A stretch of 64,000 nt of DNA. Source: Amaricoccus sp. (GTDB taxonomy: Bacteria; Pseudomonadota; Alphaproteobacteria; Rhodobacterales; Rhodobacteraceae). Location: NCBI RefSeq assembly GCF_017993425.1, contig NZ_JAGOMQ010000022.1, forward strand, positions 1 to 64,000, given 5' to 3'. A model generated the notes under the pieces. It had not been told where the DNA came from. It saw nothing but the letters and a program-made list of their open reading frames with translations, and did not search any database. Below, piece by piece: positions 17,931 through 26,249 of this stretch (its first letter is position 1; the number at the start of each line of letters is the position of its first letter). The translations under genes and the position numbers were made by a program.

Positions 17931-19412
17931 ATGGCGGATCAGGCGGTGCTCGACGGCGTCGGCGCGCTCGATGGAGCGCTGTTCATCGCGGGCGCGTTCC
18001 GCCAGGGCGCGGGAGACCGGCTGCCCGTGCGCAACCCCGCGACGGGCGAGGTCATCGGCCACATCGCCGCGGCGACGCCGGACGAGATCGACGCCGCCGT
18101 CGCTGCCGCCCGCGCGGCCTTTCGTCCGTGGGCGGCCGCGGTCCCGAAGGCGCGGGCTGCGGCGCTGCATCGCCTCGGCGATCTCATCGCCGGCGACGCG
18201 CTCGCCATGGCGCGGCTGATGACGCTCGAGCAGGGCAAGCCGGTCAACGAGGCCAGGGGCGAGATCCTGAAGCTCGCGGAGGCCTGCCACTTCTATGCCG
18301 AGGAAGCGACCCGCGTTCACGGCGAGATCGTCCCGAACGACCAGCCGGGCTTCCAGAGCCTCGTCGTGCGCGAGCCGATCGGCGTCGTGGGCGCGATCAC
18401 CCCGTGGAACTACCCGGCCGAGCTCGTCGGCTGGAAGCTCTGCGCGAGCCTCGCCGCCGGCTGCACGATCGTCATCAAGCCCGCCGAGCTCACGCCCTTC
18501 ACCGCGCTCGCCATCGCCGCGAAGGTCGCCGAGGCCGGCATTCCGGCGGGCGTCGTCAACGTGGTGACCGGCAAGGGCTCGGTCGTCGGCCAGGCGCTGG
18601 TCGACCACCCGGACGTCGACAAGATCGCCTTCACCGGGTCGAGCGCCGTGGGCCTGCACATCCAGCGCACCTGCCCGCGCATCAAGCGGCTGTCGCTCGA
18701 GCTGGGCGGCAACTGCCCGATGATCGTCACGGCGAGCGCCGACATCGCCGCCGCGGTCAAGGGCGCGGCCCGGCGCAGCTTCCGCAACTGCGGCCAGATC
18801 TGCATCGCCATCAACCGCATCTACGCCGCGCGGCCGGTCTACGAGGAGTTCGTAACCCGGCTCGGCGCGGCGGCGGAGGCGCTCACCGTGGGCAACGGGC
18901 TGGAGCGGCCGGACGCCGACCTGGGCGCCATGGCCTCCGACGAGCCGCTCGCCAAGACCATGGCCCATCTCCAGGACGCGCTCGGCCGCGGCGCGAGGCT
19001 GATGGCCGGCGGCGGCGCGCCGGAGGGGGCGGAGTACGCGAGGGGACATTTCTTCCGGCCGACCGTGCTCGCCGACTGCACCCACGAGATGCAGGTGATG
19101 ACCGAGGAGACCTTCGGGCCGCTGGTGGGCGTCGCGCCCTATGACGGGATCGACGAGGCGATCCGGCTGGCCAACGACACGCCCTACGGCCTCGCCTCCT
19201 ACGTCTACGCCCGCGACCTCGAGGAGATCCAGCGCCTCTCGGCCGGGCTCGACTACGGCAACGTGGCGATCAACAACGTCGACGCGGGGATCATGAACGC
19301 GCCCTATGGCGGGCGGAAGCAGAGCGGCGTCGGCTACGAGCACGGCCGGGAAGGGCTGCTCGAATACTTCAACTTCAAGCACGTCCGCCTGCACCACGGC
19401 GTGGGGGCGTGA
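17931..19412 (+). CDS. NAD(P)-dependent aldehyde dehydrogenase
   Basis: A 493-residue ALDH-superfamily enzyme close to succinate-semialdehyde / glycolaldehyde dehydrogenases: PWNYPAELVGWK, catalytic Glu in LSLELGGNCP, and nucleophilic Cys in NCGQICIAINR. The ATG follows GGGGAGGAGG. It opens the rightward operon and ends one base before the kinase start. In this setting a short aldehyde such as glycolaldehyde or a sugar-acid semialdehyde is the likely substrate; the sequence does not settle which. Confidence 0.9.
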   Translation: MADQAVLDGVGALDGALFIAGAFRQGAGDRLPVRNPATGEVIGHIAAATPDEIDAAVAAARAAFRPWAAAVPKARAAALHRLGDLIAGDALAMARLMTLEQGKPVNEARGEILKLAEACHFYAEEATRVHGEIVPNDQPGFQSLVVREPIGVVGAITPWNYPAELVGWKLCASLAAGCTIVIKPAELTPFTALAIAAKVAEAGIPAGVVNVVTGKGSVVGQALVDHPDVDKIAFTGSSAVGLHIQRTCPRIKRLSLELGGNCPMIVTASADIAAAVKGAARRSFRNCGQICIAINRIYAARPVYEEFVTRLGAAAEALTVGNGLERPDADLGAMASDEPLAKTMAHLQDALGRGARLMAGGGAPEGAEYARGHFFRPTVLADCTHEMQVMTEETFGPLVGVAPYDGIDEAIRLANDTPYGLASYVYARDLEEIQRLSAGLDYGNVAINNVDAGIMNAPYGGRKQSGVGYEHGREGLLEYFNFKHVRLHHGVGA

Positions 19413-19413
19413 C

Positions 19414-20934
19414 ATGACGGCCGCGCTCCTCGGCATCGACATCGGCACCTCGGGCTGCAAGGCGCTGCTGATCGGCACGGACGGGACGGCGATCGCGGCG
19501 GAGACGGCGACCTATCCCCTCGCCCAGCCGCGTCCGGGCTGGACGGAGCAGGATCCGGCGCTCTGGATCGAGGGGGCGCGGCAGGCGGTCGCCGGCGCGC
19601 TCGGCAAGGCCGGGCCGGTCGAGATCCTCTGCGTCGGCCTCTCCGGCCAGATGCACGGGCTGACGCCGCTCGACGCCGGCCACCGGGCGCTGCGCCCGGC
19701 GATCCTGTGGAACGACCAGCGCAACGGCGCGGAATGCGCCGGGATCACCGAGGCGGCCGGCGGCCCCGAGGCGCTGCGCGCGATCACCAACAATCGGATG
19801 CTCGTCGGCTACACCGGCGGCAAGATCCTCTGGATGCGCAACCACGAGCCGGAGCTGTTCCGGCGGATGGCCGTGGCGCTCAATCCCAAGGACTACCTGC
19901 GCCTCGTCCTGACCGGGGAGGTGGCGAGCGAGGTCAGCGACGCCTCCGGCACGGGGCTCTTCGACGTCCGGGCGCGCCGGTGGGCCGCCGGGCTCGCGGA
20001 GACGGTCGGCATCGACCCGGGGCTGCTGCCGCCGGTCTTCGAGTCCCGCGAGATCACCGGGCGCATCTCCGCGGCGGGCGCCGCGCTCTTCGGCCTTCCC
20101 GAAGGCCTTCCCGTCGCCGGCGGCGGCGGCGACAGCGTGATCCAGACGATCGGCTCCGGCGTCATCGCGCCGGGCGAGTTGCAGACGACGATCGGCACCG
20201 CCGGCATCCTCGCCGCCGCGCTCGACGCGCCGGAGGACAACCCGGACGGCCGCCTCCAGGTGTTCTGCAACGTCGCGCCGGACAAGTGGCACTGCATGGG
20301 CGTCTCGCTCAACGCCGGCGGCGCCCTGGCCTGGTTCCGCGACGCGGCCTGCCGGGCCGCGTCCGGGGAGGCGCCCTCGTTCGAAGCCATCGCTGGGGAA
20401 GCAGGGGAAAGCCCGGCGGGCGCCCGGGGGCTCCTCTTCCTGCCCTACCTCAACGGCGAGCGTTGCCCGCACCCCGACCCGACGGCCCGCGGCGCCTTCG
20501 CCGGCCTCACCGCCCGCCACGATCGCGGCGACATGGCGCGCAGCGTCATGGAGGGGGTCGTGCACGCCTTCGGCGACATGCACGCGCTGATGCGGACGAT
20601 GGGGATCGAGGGGCGGATCATCAAGGCGTCGGGCGGCGGCGCGCGCTCGGCCCTGTGGCGGCAGATGCAGGCGGATTTCTTCGGCTGCGACGTGGTGACG
20701 ACCGAGGGCGCGGCCGAAGGCGCGGCCTTCGGGGCCGCGCTGGTGGCGGGTCTCGCCGTCGGCGTCTGGCCGGACGCCGCCGCGGCCGCGGCGAGCTGCC
20801 GGCCGCTGACCCGGGAGACGCCCGACGGGGCGGCGACCGCGCTCTACGCCCGCGCCCACGAGATCTACCGCGCCCTCTACCCCGCGCTGTCCCCGGCGTT
20901 CGCGGGGCTTGGCGATCCCGCCTTCGACGCCTGA
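19414..20934 (+). CDS. xylB: FGGY carbohydrate kinase, xylulokinase type
   Basis: A 506-residue sugar kinase. The N-terminal ATPase motif is LLGIDIGTSGCKALL. The xylulokinase hallmark GLSGQMHGLT and the second-domain IGTAGIL, NAGGALAWF and KASGGGARSALWRQ are present. It should phosphorylate a ketopentose or pentulose with ATP in the cytosol. It is tightly spaced between the aldehyde dehydrogenase and the HAD gene. Close relatives also act on ribulose, and the neighbouring rpiA makes a ribulose-like substrate possible. Confidence 0.88.
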   Translation: MTAALLGIDIGTSGCKALLIGTDGTAIAAETATYPLAQPRPGWTEQDPALWIEGARQAVAGALGKAGPVEILCVGLSGQMHGLTPLDAGHRALRPAILWNDQRNGAECAGITEAAGGPEALRAITNNRMLVGYTGGKILWMRNHEPELFRRMAVALNPKDYLRLVLTGEVASEVSDASGTGLFDVRARRWAAGLAETVGIDPGLLPPVFESREITGRISAAGAALFGLPEGLPVAGGGGDSVIQTIGSGVIAPGELQTTIGTAGILAAALDAPEDNPDGRLQVFCNVAPDKWHCMGVSLNAGGALAWFRDAACRAASGEAPSFEAIAGEAGESPAGARGLLFLPYLNGERCPHPDPTARGAFAGLTARHDRGDMARSVMEGVVHAFGDMHALMRTMGIEGRIIKASGGGARSALWRQMQADFFGCDVVTTEGAAEGAAFGAALVAGLAVGVWPDAAAAAASCRPLTRETPDGAATALYARAHEIYRALYPALSPAFAGLGDPAFDA

Positions 20935-20947
20935 CCAGGAGCCACGG

Positions 20948-21616
20948 ATGTCCGACTTCTCGGCCTTCATCTTCGACTTGGACGGCACGCTGATCGACAG
21001 CGCGCCGGACATCGCCGCGGCGCTGAACGTCGGCTTCGCCCGGAACGGCTGGCCCGAGCTCGAGGCCCGCTATGTCGAGCGGTTCATCGGCAACGGCCCC
21101 ATGCGGCTCATCCGCGACATCCTCGCCGACCGGGGCATCGACGCGACGGAGCCGGAGATCGAGGCGGCTCACGAGGCCTATCGCAAGGCCTATCTCGCCG
21201 AGCCGGCCGCGCGCACCCGGTTCTATCCGCATGTCCGGGAGGACCTCGCCGCGCTCCGCGCCGCCGGCCTGCGCCTCGGCGTCTGCACGAACAAGCTGCA
21301 GGCGCTCGCCGACGAGGTGCTGCGGATCCTGGAGCTCGACCACCTGTTCGAGGCGGCCGTCGGGGCCGATGCGGTCCCGGCCTGCAAGCCCGATCCCCGG
21401 CATCTCCTGGCCGTCGCCGAGCGCATGGGGCTCGAGCGCGGCGCCTGGGGCTATGTCGGCGACACCAACGTGGACCGGGCCACGGCCGAGTCGGCGGGGG
21501 CGCCGTTCTTCGTCGTGCCCTGGGGCGGGGGCGCCGAAGTTCCCGCGGCGGAGAGCCGGCGGTTGACCCGGCTGGCCGATCTGTTGCAGCACCGCCGTCA
21601 GGCCGCAGCGGAGTAG
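20948..21616 (+). CDS. HAD phosphatase, phosphoglycolate phosphatase-like
   Basis: A 222-residue HAD hydrolase with motif I DLDGTLID, motif II in VCTNK, motif III in CKPDP and motif IV VGDTNVD. The helical cap lies between motifs I and II. It resembles Gph-type phosphatases that dephosphorylate 2-phosphoglycolate or sugar phosphates. Its place 13 bp after the kinase gene suggests removal of a dead-end sugar phosphate or phosphoglycolate produced by the pathway. Confidence 0.9.
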   Translation: MSDFSAFIFDLDGTLIDSAPDIAAALNVGFARNGWPELEARYVERFIGNGPMRLIRDILADRGIDATEPEIEAAHEAYRKAYLAEPAARTRFYPHVREDLAALRAAGLRLGVCTNKLQALADEVLRILELDHLFEAAVGADAVPACKPDPRHLLAVAERMGLERGAWGYVGDTNVDRATAESAGAPFFVVPWGGGAEVPAAESRRLTRLADLLQHRRQAAAE

Positions 21617-21636
21617 CGGTCCGATGGAGCCGCGGC

Positions 21637-22476
21637 ATGACAGTCAGCCTCCTGCAGCAGGTCTTGATCGAGCAGCCCGCCATGGGCCCCGCCGAACGGC
21701 GCGTCGCGGCCTTCGTGCGGACCTCGCCGTCGGAGGTCATCCACATGAGCATGGCGCGGCTGTCCGAGATCTGCTCGGTCAGCGATCCGACGATCATGCG
21801 CTTCTGCCGGCGGCTGGGCTTCGAGGGCTATCAGGACTTCAAGCTCAACCTTGCCCAGAGCCTCGTGCCCTCGGCGCCCTTCGCCTACGAGCAGATCGTC
21901 CCGGGCGACAGCATCGACAACGTCGTGCGCAAGACCTGCCGCAACTCGCTGAACGCGGTGCAGCGCCTGCTGGAGGATCTGGAGCCGGAGCAGATCGAGG
22001 ACGGCGCGCGGCTCCTGCAGGCGGCGTCCTGGATCGGGATCTACGCGACCGGCATCTCCGAGGTGACGGCGCTCGACGCGGAGCACAAGTTCCAGCGGCT
22101 CGGGATCCGCTGCCAGGCGCTGCTCGGACCCAAGACGCAGTGGATGCATGCCGAGAGCGCCCGGCCCGGCGAGGTCGCGCTGATCTTCTCGCAGTCCGGC
22201 CATACCAAGCACATGGTCGAGGTGGCGATCGCGGCCCGGTCGGGCGGGGCGCAGGTGGTCTCGGTCGCGGCGGGGGAGAGCCCGCTGGCCCAGGTGTCGG
22301 ATCTGGTCATCGCCGTGCTGCCCTACGACCGTACCGAGATCATGACCCCGCTCGCGTCGCGCTTCAACCATCACCTCGTCATCAACATGCTGGTGACGGC
22401 GATCGCCATGGCGTCGGGCAGCGAGTTCCCCGACCAGTTGCCGGCGCTCGATTCCTGGCAGACCGAGAAGATCTGA
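21637..22476 (+). CDS. RpiR-family transcriptional regulator
   Basis: A 279-residue regulator. The N-terminal HTH_6 domain (AERRVAAFV, SEICSVSDPTIMRFCRRLGFEGYQDFK, residues ~18-72) is followed by a SIS sugar-phosphate-binding domain (IGIYATGISEVTA, LIFSQSGHTKHMVEVA, ~135-260). It should bind the TAGTAnAACTA-like sites at the cluster promoters and respond to a phosphosugar made by the kinase or RpiA. It sits inside the rightward operon, allowing autoregulation. A perfect 15-bp tandem duplication covers its stop codon. Confidence 0.93.
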   Translation: MTVSLLQQVLIEQPAMGPAERRVAAFVRTSPSEVIHMSMARLSEICSVSDPTIMRFCRRLGFEGYQDFKLNLAQSLVPSAPFAYEQIVPGDSIDNVVRKTCRNSLNAVQRLLEDLEPEQIEDGARLLQAASWIGIYATGISEVTALDAEHKFQRLGIRCQALLGPKTQWMHAESARPGEVALIFSQSGHTKHMVEVAIAARSGGAQVVSVAAGESPLAQVSDLVIAVLPYDRTEIMTPLASRFNHHLVINMLVTAIAMASGSEFPDQLPALDSWQTEKI

Positions 22477-22496
22477 GCCGGGAAGATCTGAGCCGG
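22467..22496 (+). repeat. 15-bp tandem duplication over the RpiR stop
   Basis: GAAGATCTGAGCCGG occurs twice in direct succession (22467-22481 and 22482-22496). The first copy holds the TGA stop. The second is untranslated. This is a recent-looking slippage event with no effect on the protein. Confidence 0.9.
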
Positions 22497-22621
22497 CGCG
22501 CCCCGGCCCCTGCCGCGCATTCCCATCCCCGACCGACCGCGCCGTCCGCGTGGCGCGCCGGATCGCGTCGATTCGAACGATGCCGCGCCTTCGGGCGCCG
22601 CGAGGAACAAGGAGAAAGCCA

Positions 22622-23329
22622 ATGAACCCCCAAGACGAGGCCAAGAAGGTCGCCGGCCGCCGCGTCATCGCGGACTTCGTGCGCGACGGCATGAAGCTCG
22701 GGCTCGGCTCCGGCACCACCTCGCATTTCTTCGTGCGCGAGCTCGGCAAGCACGTGGCCGGCGGGATGAAGCTCACCTGCACCACGACGTCGCGCTCGAC
22801 GATCGACGTGGCGCGCGAGGTCGGGATCGAGATCACCGACCCGAACGAGATCGGCGAGATCGACCTGACGATCGACGGGCCGGACGAGATCGACCGCGCC
22901 TTCAACATGATCAAGGGCGGCGGCGCCTGCCTGCTGTGGGAGAAGATCGTCGCCCACGCCTCGAAGCGGATGATCTGCATCTGCGACGAGACCAAGATCG
23001 TCGACCGGCTCGGCGGCTTTCCCCTGCCGGTGGAGGTCGTGCAGTTCGCCTGGAAGCAGACCGAGCGGCTGGTGGCGCGCACCCTCGAGGAGGGCGGCGT
23101 CCGGGGCGCAGTGATCGAGCGGCGGATGCGCGACGGCCAGCCGGTGGTGACCGACAGCGGAAACTTCATCCTCGATTGCCGCTGCGGCGTCGTGCCGGCG
23201 CCGGCGGCGCTCGAGATCGAGCTCAACCGCATCCCCGGCGTCGTGGAGAATGGCCTCTTCACGCGCGAGGCGGCGGGCATGGTCGTCGGCTGCTTCGACG
23301 GGACCTCCTACGTCGCGATGCGTAAGTAG
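22622..23329 (+). CDS. rpiA: Ribose-5-phosphate isomerase A
   Basis: A 235-residue RpiA that interconverts ribose-5-phosphate and ribulose-5-phosphate. Motifs are GLGSGTTSHFFV, TIDGPDEID, IKGGGACLLWEKI and the catalytic Asp/Glu/Lys region of the family. The start at 22622 follows GGAGAAAGCC; earlier in-frame codons look non-coding. Because the gene lies inside a catabolic operon it is probably a pathway-specific paralogue rather than the housekeeping isomerase, although a second copy cannot be checked here. Confidence 0.95.
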   Translation: MNPQDEAKKVAGRRVIADFVRDGMKLGLGSGTTSHFFVRELGKHVAGGMKLTCTTTSRSTIDVAREVGIEITDPNEIGEIDLTIDGPDEIDRAFNMIKGGGACLLWEKIVAHASKRMICICDETKIVDRLGGFPLPVEVVQFAWKQTERLVARTLEEGGVRGAVIERRMRDGQPVVTDSGNFILDCRCGVVPAPAALEIELNRIPGVVENGLFTREAAGMVVGCFDGTSYVAMRK

Positions 23330-23339
23330 TAAAACTTCA
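23327..23339 (+). promoter_or_regulatory. RpiR-type operator at the rpiA stop
   Basis: TAGTAAAACTTCA begins on the rpiA stop codon and matches the 17660 site at its first ten bases. It may act with the 23496 site, 169 bp away, through looping, or may be an outlier of the family. Confidence 0.4.
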
Positions 23340-23475
23340 CGACCGCGACCCATGCGGGCCGCTCGTGGGGGGCCGAGTCCGCCCACGGTAATAATTTGTG
23401 TTTTTACAGCCGGTTAGTTCGGTGGTGAGGGTTGCGTCGCGATAGGAGCGACCCGATCTGCCGAGTGAATCAGCC

Positions 23476-23508
23476 TTGACGTGAGCGGCAATATCTAGTA
23501 TAACTATC
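23476..23508 (+). promoter_or_regulatory. Promoter and RpiR-type operator for the ABC importer
   Basis: TTGACG (23476-23481), 17 bp and TATAAC (23499-23504) form a good promoter 32 bp before the substrate-binding protein gene. The operator-like site TAGTATAACTATC (23496-23508) covers the -10, one base different from the 17660 site. Overlap with the -10 suggests repression by the RpiR regulator. Confidence 0.65.
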
Positions 23509-23539
23509 CACAGAAGCGAAGCCCGGGGAGGAAACGGGA

Positions 23540-24622
23540 ATGGACCACGAAGCAAGCATCAGCCGGCGCGGCATCCTTGCCGGCGGCGCGGCGCTGGGGC
23601 TGGGGGCGATGGCGGGACGCATGGCGCTCGCGCAGGATCGCCTCTTCATCCCCTACTCGAACAAGAGCCTCGACTATTATTTCTTCGTCATCCAGGAGGA
23701 GGCGGTGAAGCGGGCGGTGCTCGCCAACAATGGCGAGTTCCAGGCGACCAACGCCAACTTCGACAACACAAGGCAGCTCGAGCAGTGGCAGAGCCTCCTG
23801 CTCTCGCAGCCCTCGGCGCTGGTGTCGGACCCGATCGACAGCCAGGCGATCGTCAGCGCCATCCGGCGCTTCAACCAGCGGGGCGTGCCGGTGGCGATCA
23901 TCGACACGCCGGCGGACGGCGGCGACGTGGCGATCACCGTGAGCTTCGACAACCATCTCGGCGGCGTCATGGCGGCCGAGGAGATCGTCGCGCGGCTGGT
24001 CGAGCGGCATGGCAGCCCGCGCGGCACCGTCCTCAACTGCTACGGCGCGCTCTCCTCCGTGGCCTGGCGCCAGCGCAAGGAGGGGATGGACGAGGTCTTC
24101 GCCAAGTATCCGGAGATCAACTACCTGGCGCGGCCGACCGAGGGGCAGCTCGACCAGATGCTCGCGGTCACCCTCTCGACCCTGTCGGAATATCCCGACC
24201 TCGACGCGGTGCATGCGCCCTCGGATTCGCCCTCGCGCGGCATCGTCACCGCCCTCCAGCAGAAGGACCGCTGGAAGAAGGTCGGCGAGGAGGGGCACGT
24301 CATCTTCGTCAACATCGACGGCGAGCCGGTGGCCCTGAAGTGGATCCAGGAGGGCTTCATGGACGCCTGCGTCTCGCAGGATCCGATCGCCTACGGCGAG
24401 ATCGCCGTCGAGATGCTGATCAAGCACGCGCTGAACGGCGAGGCCGTCCCGATCGGCCCCTACGAGAACAAGAAGTACTTCTGGGAGACGGGCGAGATCG
24501 TCGAGGGGAAGACCGGTCCGACGCTCATCATTCCGCCCTTCGTGATCAACGGCGAGAACTCCGGCGATCCGCGCCACTGGGGCGCGGTCGCCGAGAAGGA
24601 CTGGGGCATTCCCTACGCCTGA
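23540..24622 (+). CDS. Sugar ABC transporter substrate-binding protein
   Basis: A 360-residue periplasmic binding protein type 1 (peripla_BP_4-like). The N-terminus SRRGILAGGAALGLGA has a twin-arginine-like opening and a cleavage region near ALAQD. The mature part shows the family pattern QWQSLLLSQPSALVSDPID, AIIDTPADGG and HLGGVMAAEEIV. It should bind the sugar or polyol outside the cell and deliver it to the ATPase/permease encoded next. It is the first gene after the operator-controlled promoter. Confidence 0.92.
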   Translation: MDHEASISRRGILAGGAALGLGAMAGRMALAQDRLFIPYSNKSLDYYFFVIQEEAVKRAVLANNGEFQATNANFDNTRQLEQWQSLLLSQPSALVSDPIDSQAIVSAIRRFNQRGVPVAIIDTPADGGDVAITVSFDNHLGGVMAAEEIVARLVERHGSPRGTVLNCYGALSSVAWRQRKEGMDEVFAKYPEINYLARPTEGQLDQMLAVTLSTLSEYPDLDAVHAPSDSPSRGIVTALQQKDRWKKVGEEGHVIFVNIDGEPVALKWIQEGFMDACVSQDPIAYGEIAVEMLIKHALNGEAVPIGPYENKKYFWETGEIVEGKTGPTLIIPPFVINGENSGDPRHWGAVAEKDWGIPYA

Positions 24623-24700
24623 TCCGCCGGTTCGAGACGACGGCCCGAGCGGCGCGACGCCGCTCGGGCCCGCTCTGCGGTCGCGAAGGGAGGAACCGCG

Positions 24701-26221
24701 ATGACCCAGAACCAGCCCCTCGGCGAGAGCCGGGCGGCCGACGACATGATCCTCCGCGTCGAGGACGTGGTGAAGACCTACGGCGCGGTGAAGGCGCTGC
24801 GCGGGGTGTCCGTCGAGATCCGGCGGGGAACGATCCACGGGCTGCTGGGCGAGAACGGCGCCGGAAAGTCGACGCTCGTCGGCATCATCTCCGGGCAGCG
24901 GTCGCCCACCTCGGGGCGGGTCGTCATGGACGGCCGGGCGCTCGACCATGTCGACGTCAAGTCGATGGAGGAGGCCGGCGTCTTCCTGGTGACCCAGGAG
25001 CCGATGATCATCGACAACATGACGGCCGCCGAGAACCTGATGCTCGGCATCTGGCCGACCAGGGGCGGCTTCGTGAACTGGAAGGAGCTGCGCGCCCATG
25101 CCGCGCAGATGATCGAGGGCACCGGGATCGACCCCGACGCCCTCGCCGGCAAGCTCGATGCGGTGACGCGGCGCAAGCTCAACATCCTGCGGGCGATGTT
25201 CTCCGGCGGCAAGGTCATCATCCTCGACGAGCCGACCGCGGCGCTGACCGTGGCCGACCGGCGCGCGCTCTTCGACTTCATGCGCCGGCTCAAGGCCGAG
25301 GGCGTGACCTTCATCTTCATCTCGCACTACAACGACGAGATCCTCGAGATCTGCGACGCGGTCTCGGTGCTGCGCGACGGCGCGCTCGCCGGCCGCTCCG
25401 AGGACGTGCCGCACATGAGCTCCGAGCAGCTCACCGAGCTGGTGCTCGGCCGGGGCCTGACCCTGTTCCAGCGCAGCCGCCGGGATCATGCCGGCAAGGC
25501 GCCGGCGATCTCGCTGCGGGACGTGGAGGCGCGCGACGTCCGCCTCGCGGCGCTCGACATCGCGCCGGGCGAGATCGTGGGGTTCACGGGCCTGCCGGGG
25601 GCGGGCGCCAAGGAGCTGGCGCGAGCCGTCTTCGGCCTCAACGCGGCGAGCCGCGGCAGCATCGCCATCTCCGGCGCGCCGCCCCGCCCCCTGCCTCGCT
25701 CGCCGTCGGAGGCCTTCGCCTCCGGCATCGCCTTCCTCTCCGACGACCGCCGCCGCGACGGCGCGGTCGGACAGATGTCGATCGGCGAGAACATCGCGCT
25801 CTCGTCCCTGCGCATGCGCAGCCGCGCCGGCTTCATCGACCGCGCGGCCGAATCCGCGGTGGTGGAGCGCTACTTCGGCGCCATGGGCGTGAAGGCGCCG
25901 AACCCCGGCTACGCCGTCGACACGCTGAGCGGCGGCAACCAGCAGAAGGTCTGCCTCGGGCGGGTCCTCGCCACCAATCCGCGGCTGCTCATCGTCGACG
26001 AGCCGACGCGGGGCATCGACATCGGCGTCAAGCAGGACGTGCTGCGCATCCTCGACGAGCTCAGCCGCGCGGGGGTGGCGGTCATCATCGTCTCGACCGA
26101 CACCGACGAGCTCGTCCGCGCCGTCGACCGCGTCTGCATCTTCGACCACGGCGACATCCGGGAAACGCTGACGGGGGACGCGATCACCGTCGACCGTCTC
26201 CGGGGAACGGCCCAGGCATGA
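24701..26221 (+). CDS. Sugar ABC transporter ATPase (RbsA/XylG type)
   Basis: A 506-residue duplicated ATPase. Domain 1 has an intact Walker A (GENGAGKST, ~49-57) and Walker B (VIILDEPTAAL), but the signature is degraded (DAVTRRKLNILRAM where LSxxQQQ is expected). Domain 2 has a degenerate Walker A (GLPGAGAKE) and an intact signature LSGGNQQK and Walker B LLIVDEPTRG. Since sites form across domains, one composite site is intact and one is defective. It energises import with the permease 28 bp downstream. Confidence 0.93.
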   Translation: MTQNQPLGESRAADDMILRVEDVVKTYGAVKALRGVSVEIRRGTIHGLLGENGAGKSTLVGIISGQRSPTSGRVVMDGRALDHVDVKSMEEAGVFLVTQEPMIIDNMTAAENLMLGIWPTRGGFVNWKELRAHAAQMIEGTGIDPDALAGKLDAVTRRKLNILRAMFSGGKVIILDEPTAALTVADRRALFDFMRRLKAEGVTFIFISHYNDEILEICDAVSVLRDGALAGRSEDVPHMSSEQLTELVLGRGLTLFQRSRRDHAGKAPAISLRDVEARDVRLAALDIAPGEIVGFTGLPGAGAKELARAVFGLNAASRGSIAISGAPPRPLPRSPSEAFASGIAFLSDDRRRDGAVGQMSIGENIALSSLRMRSRAGFIDRAAESAVVERYFGAMGVKAPNPGYAVDTLSGGNQQKVCLGRVLATNPRLLIVDEPTRGIDIGVKQDVLRILDELSRAGVAVIIVSTDTDELVRAVDRVCIFDHGDIRETLTGDAITVDRLRGTAQA

Positions 26222-26249
26222 CCGGCCCCGCAAAGCAGGAGACACGGGA

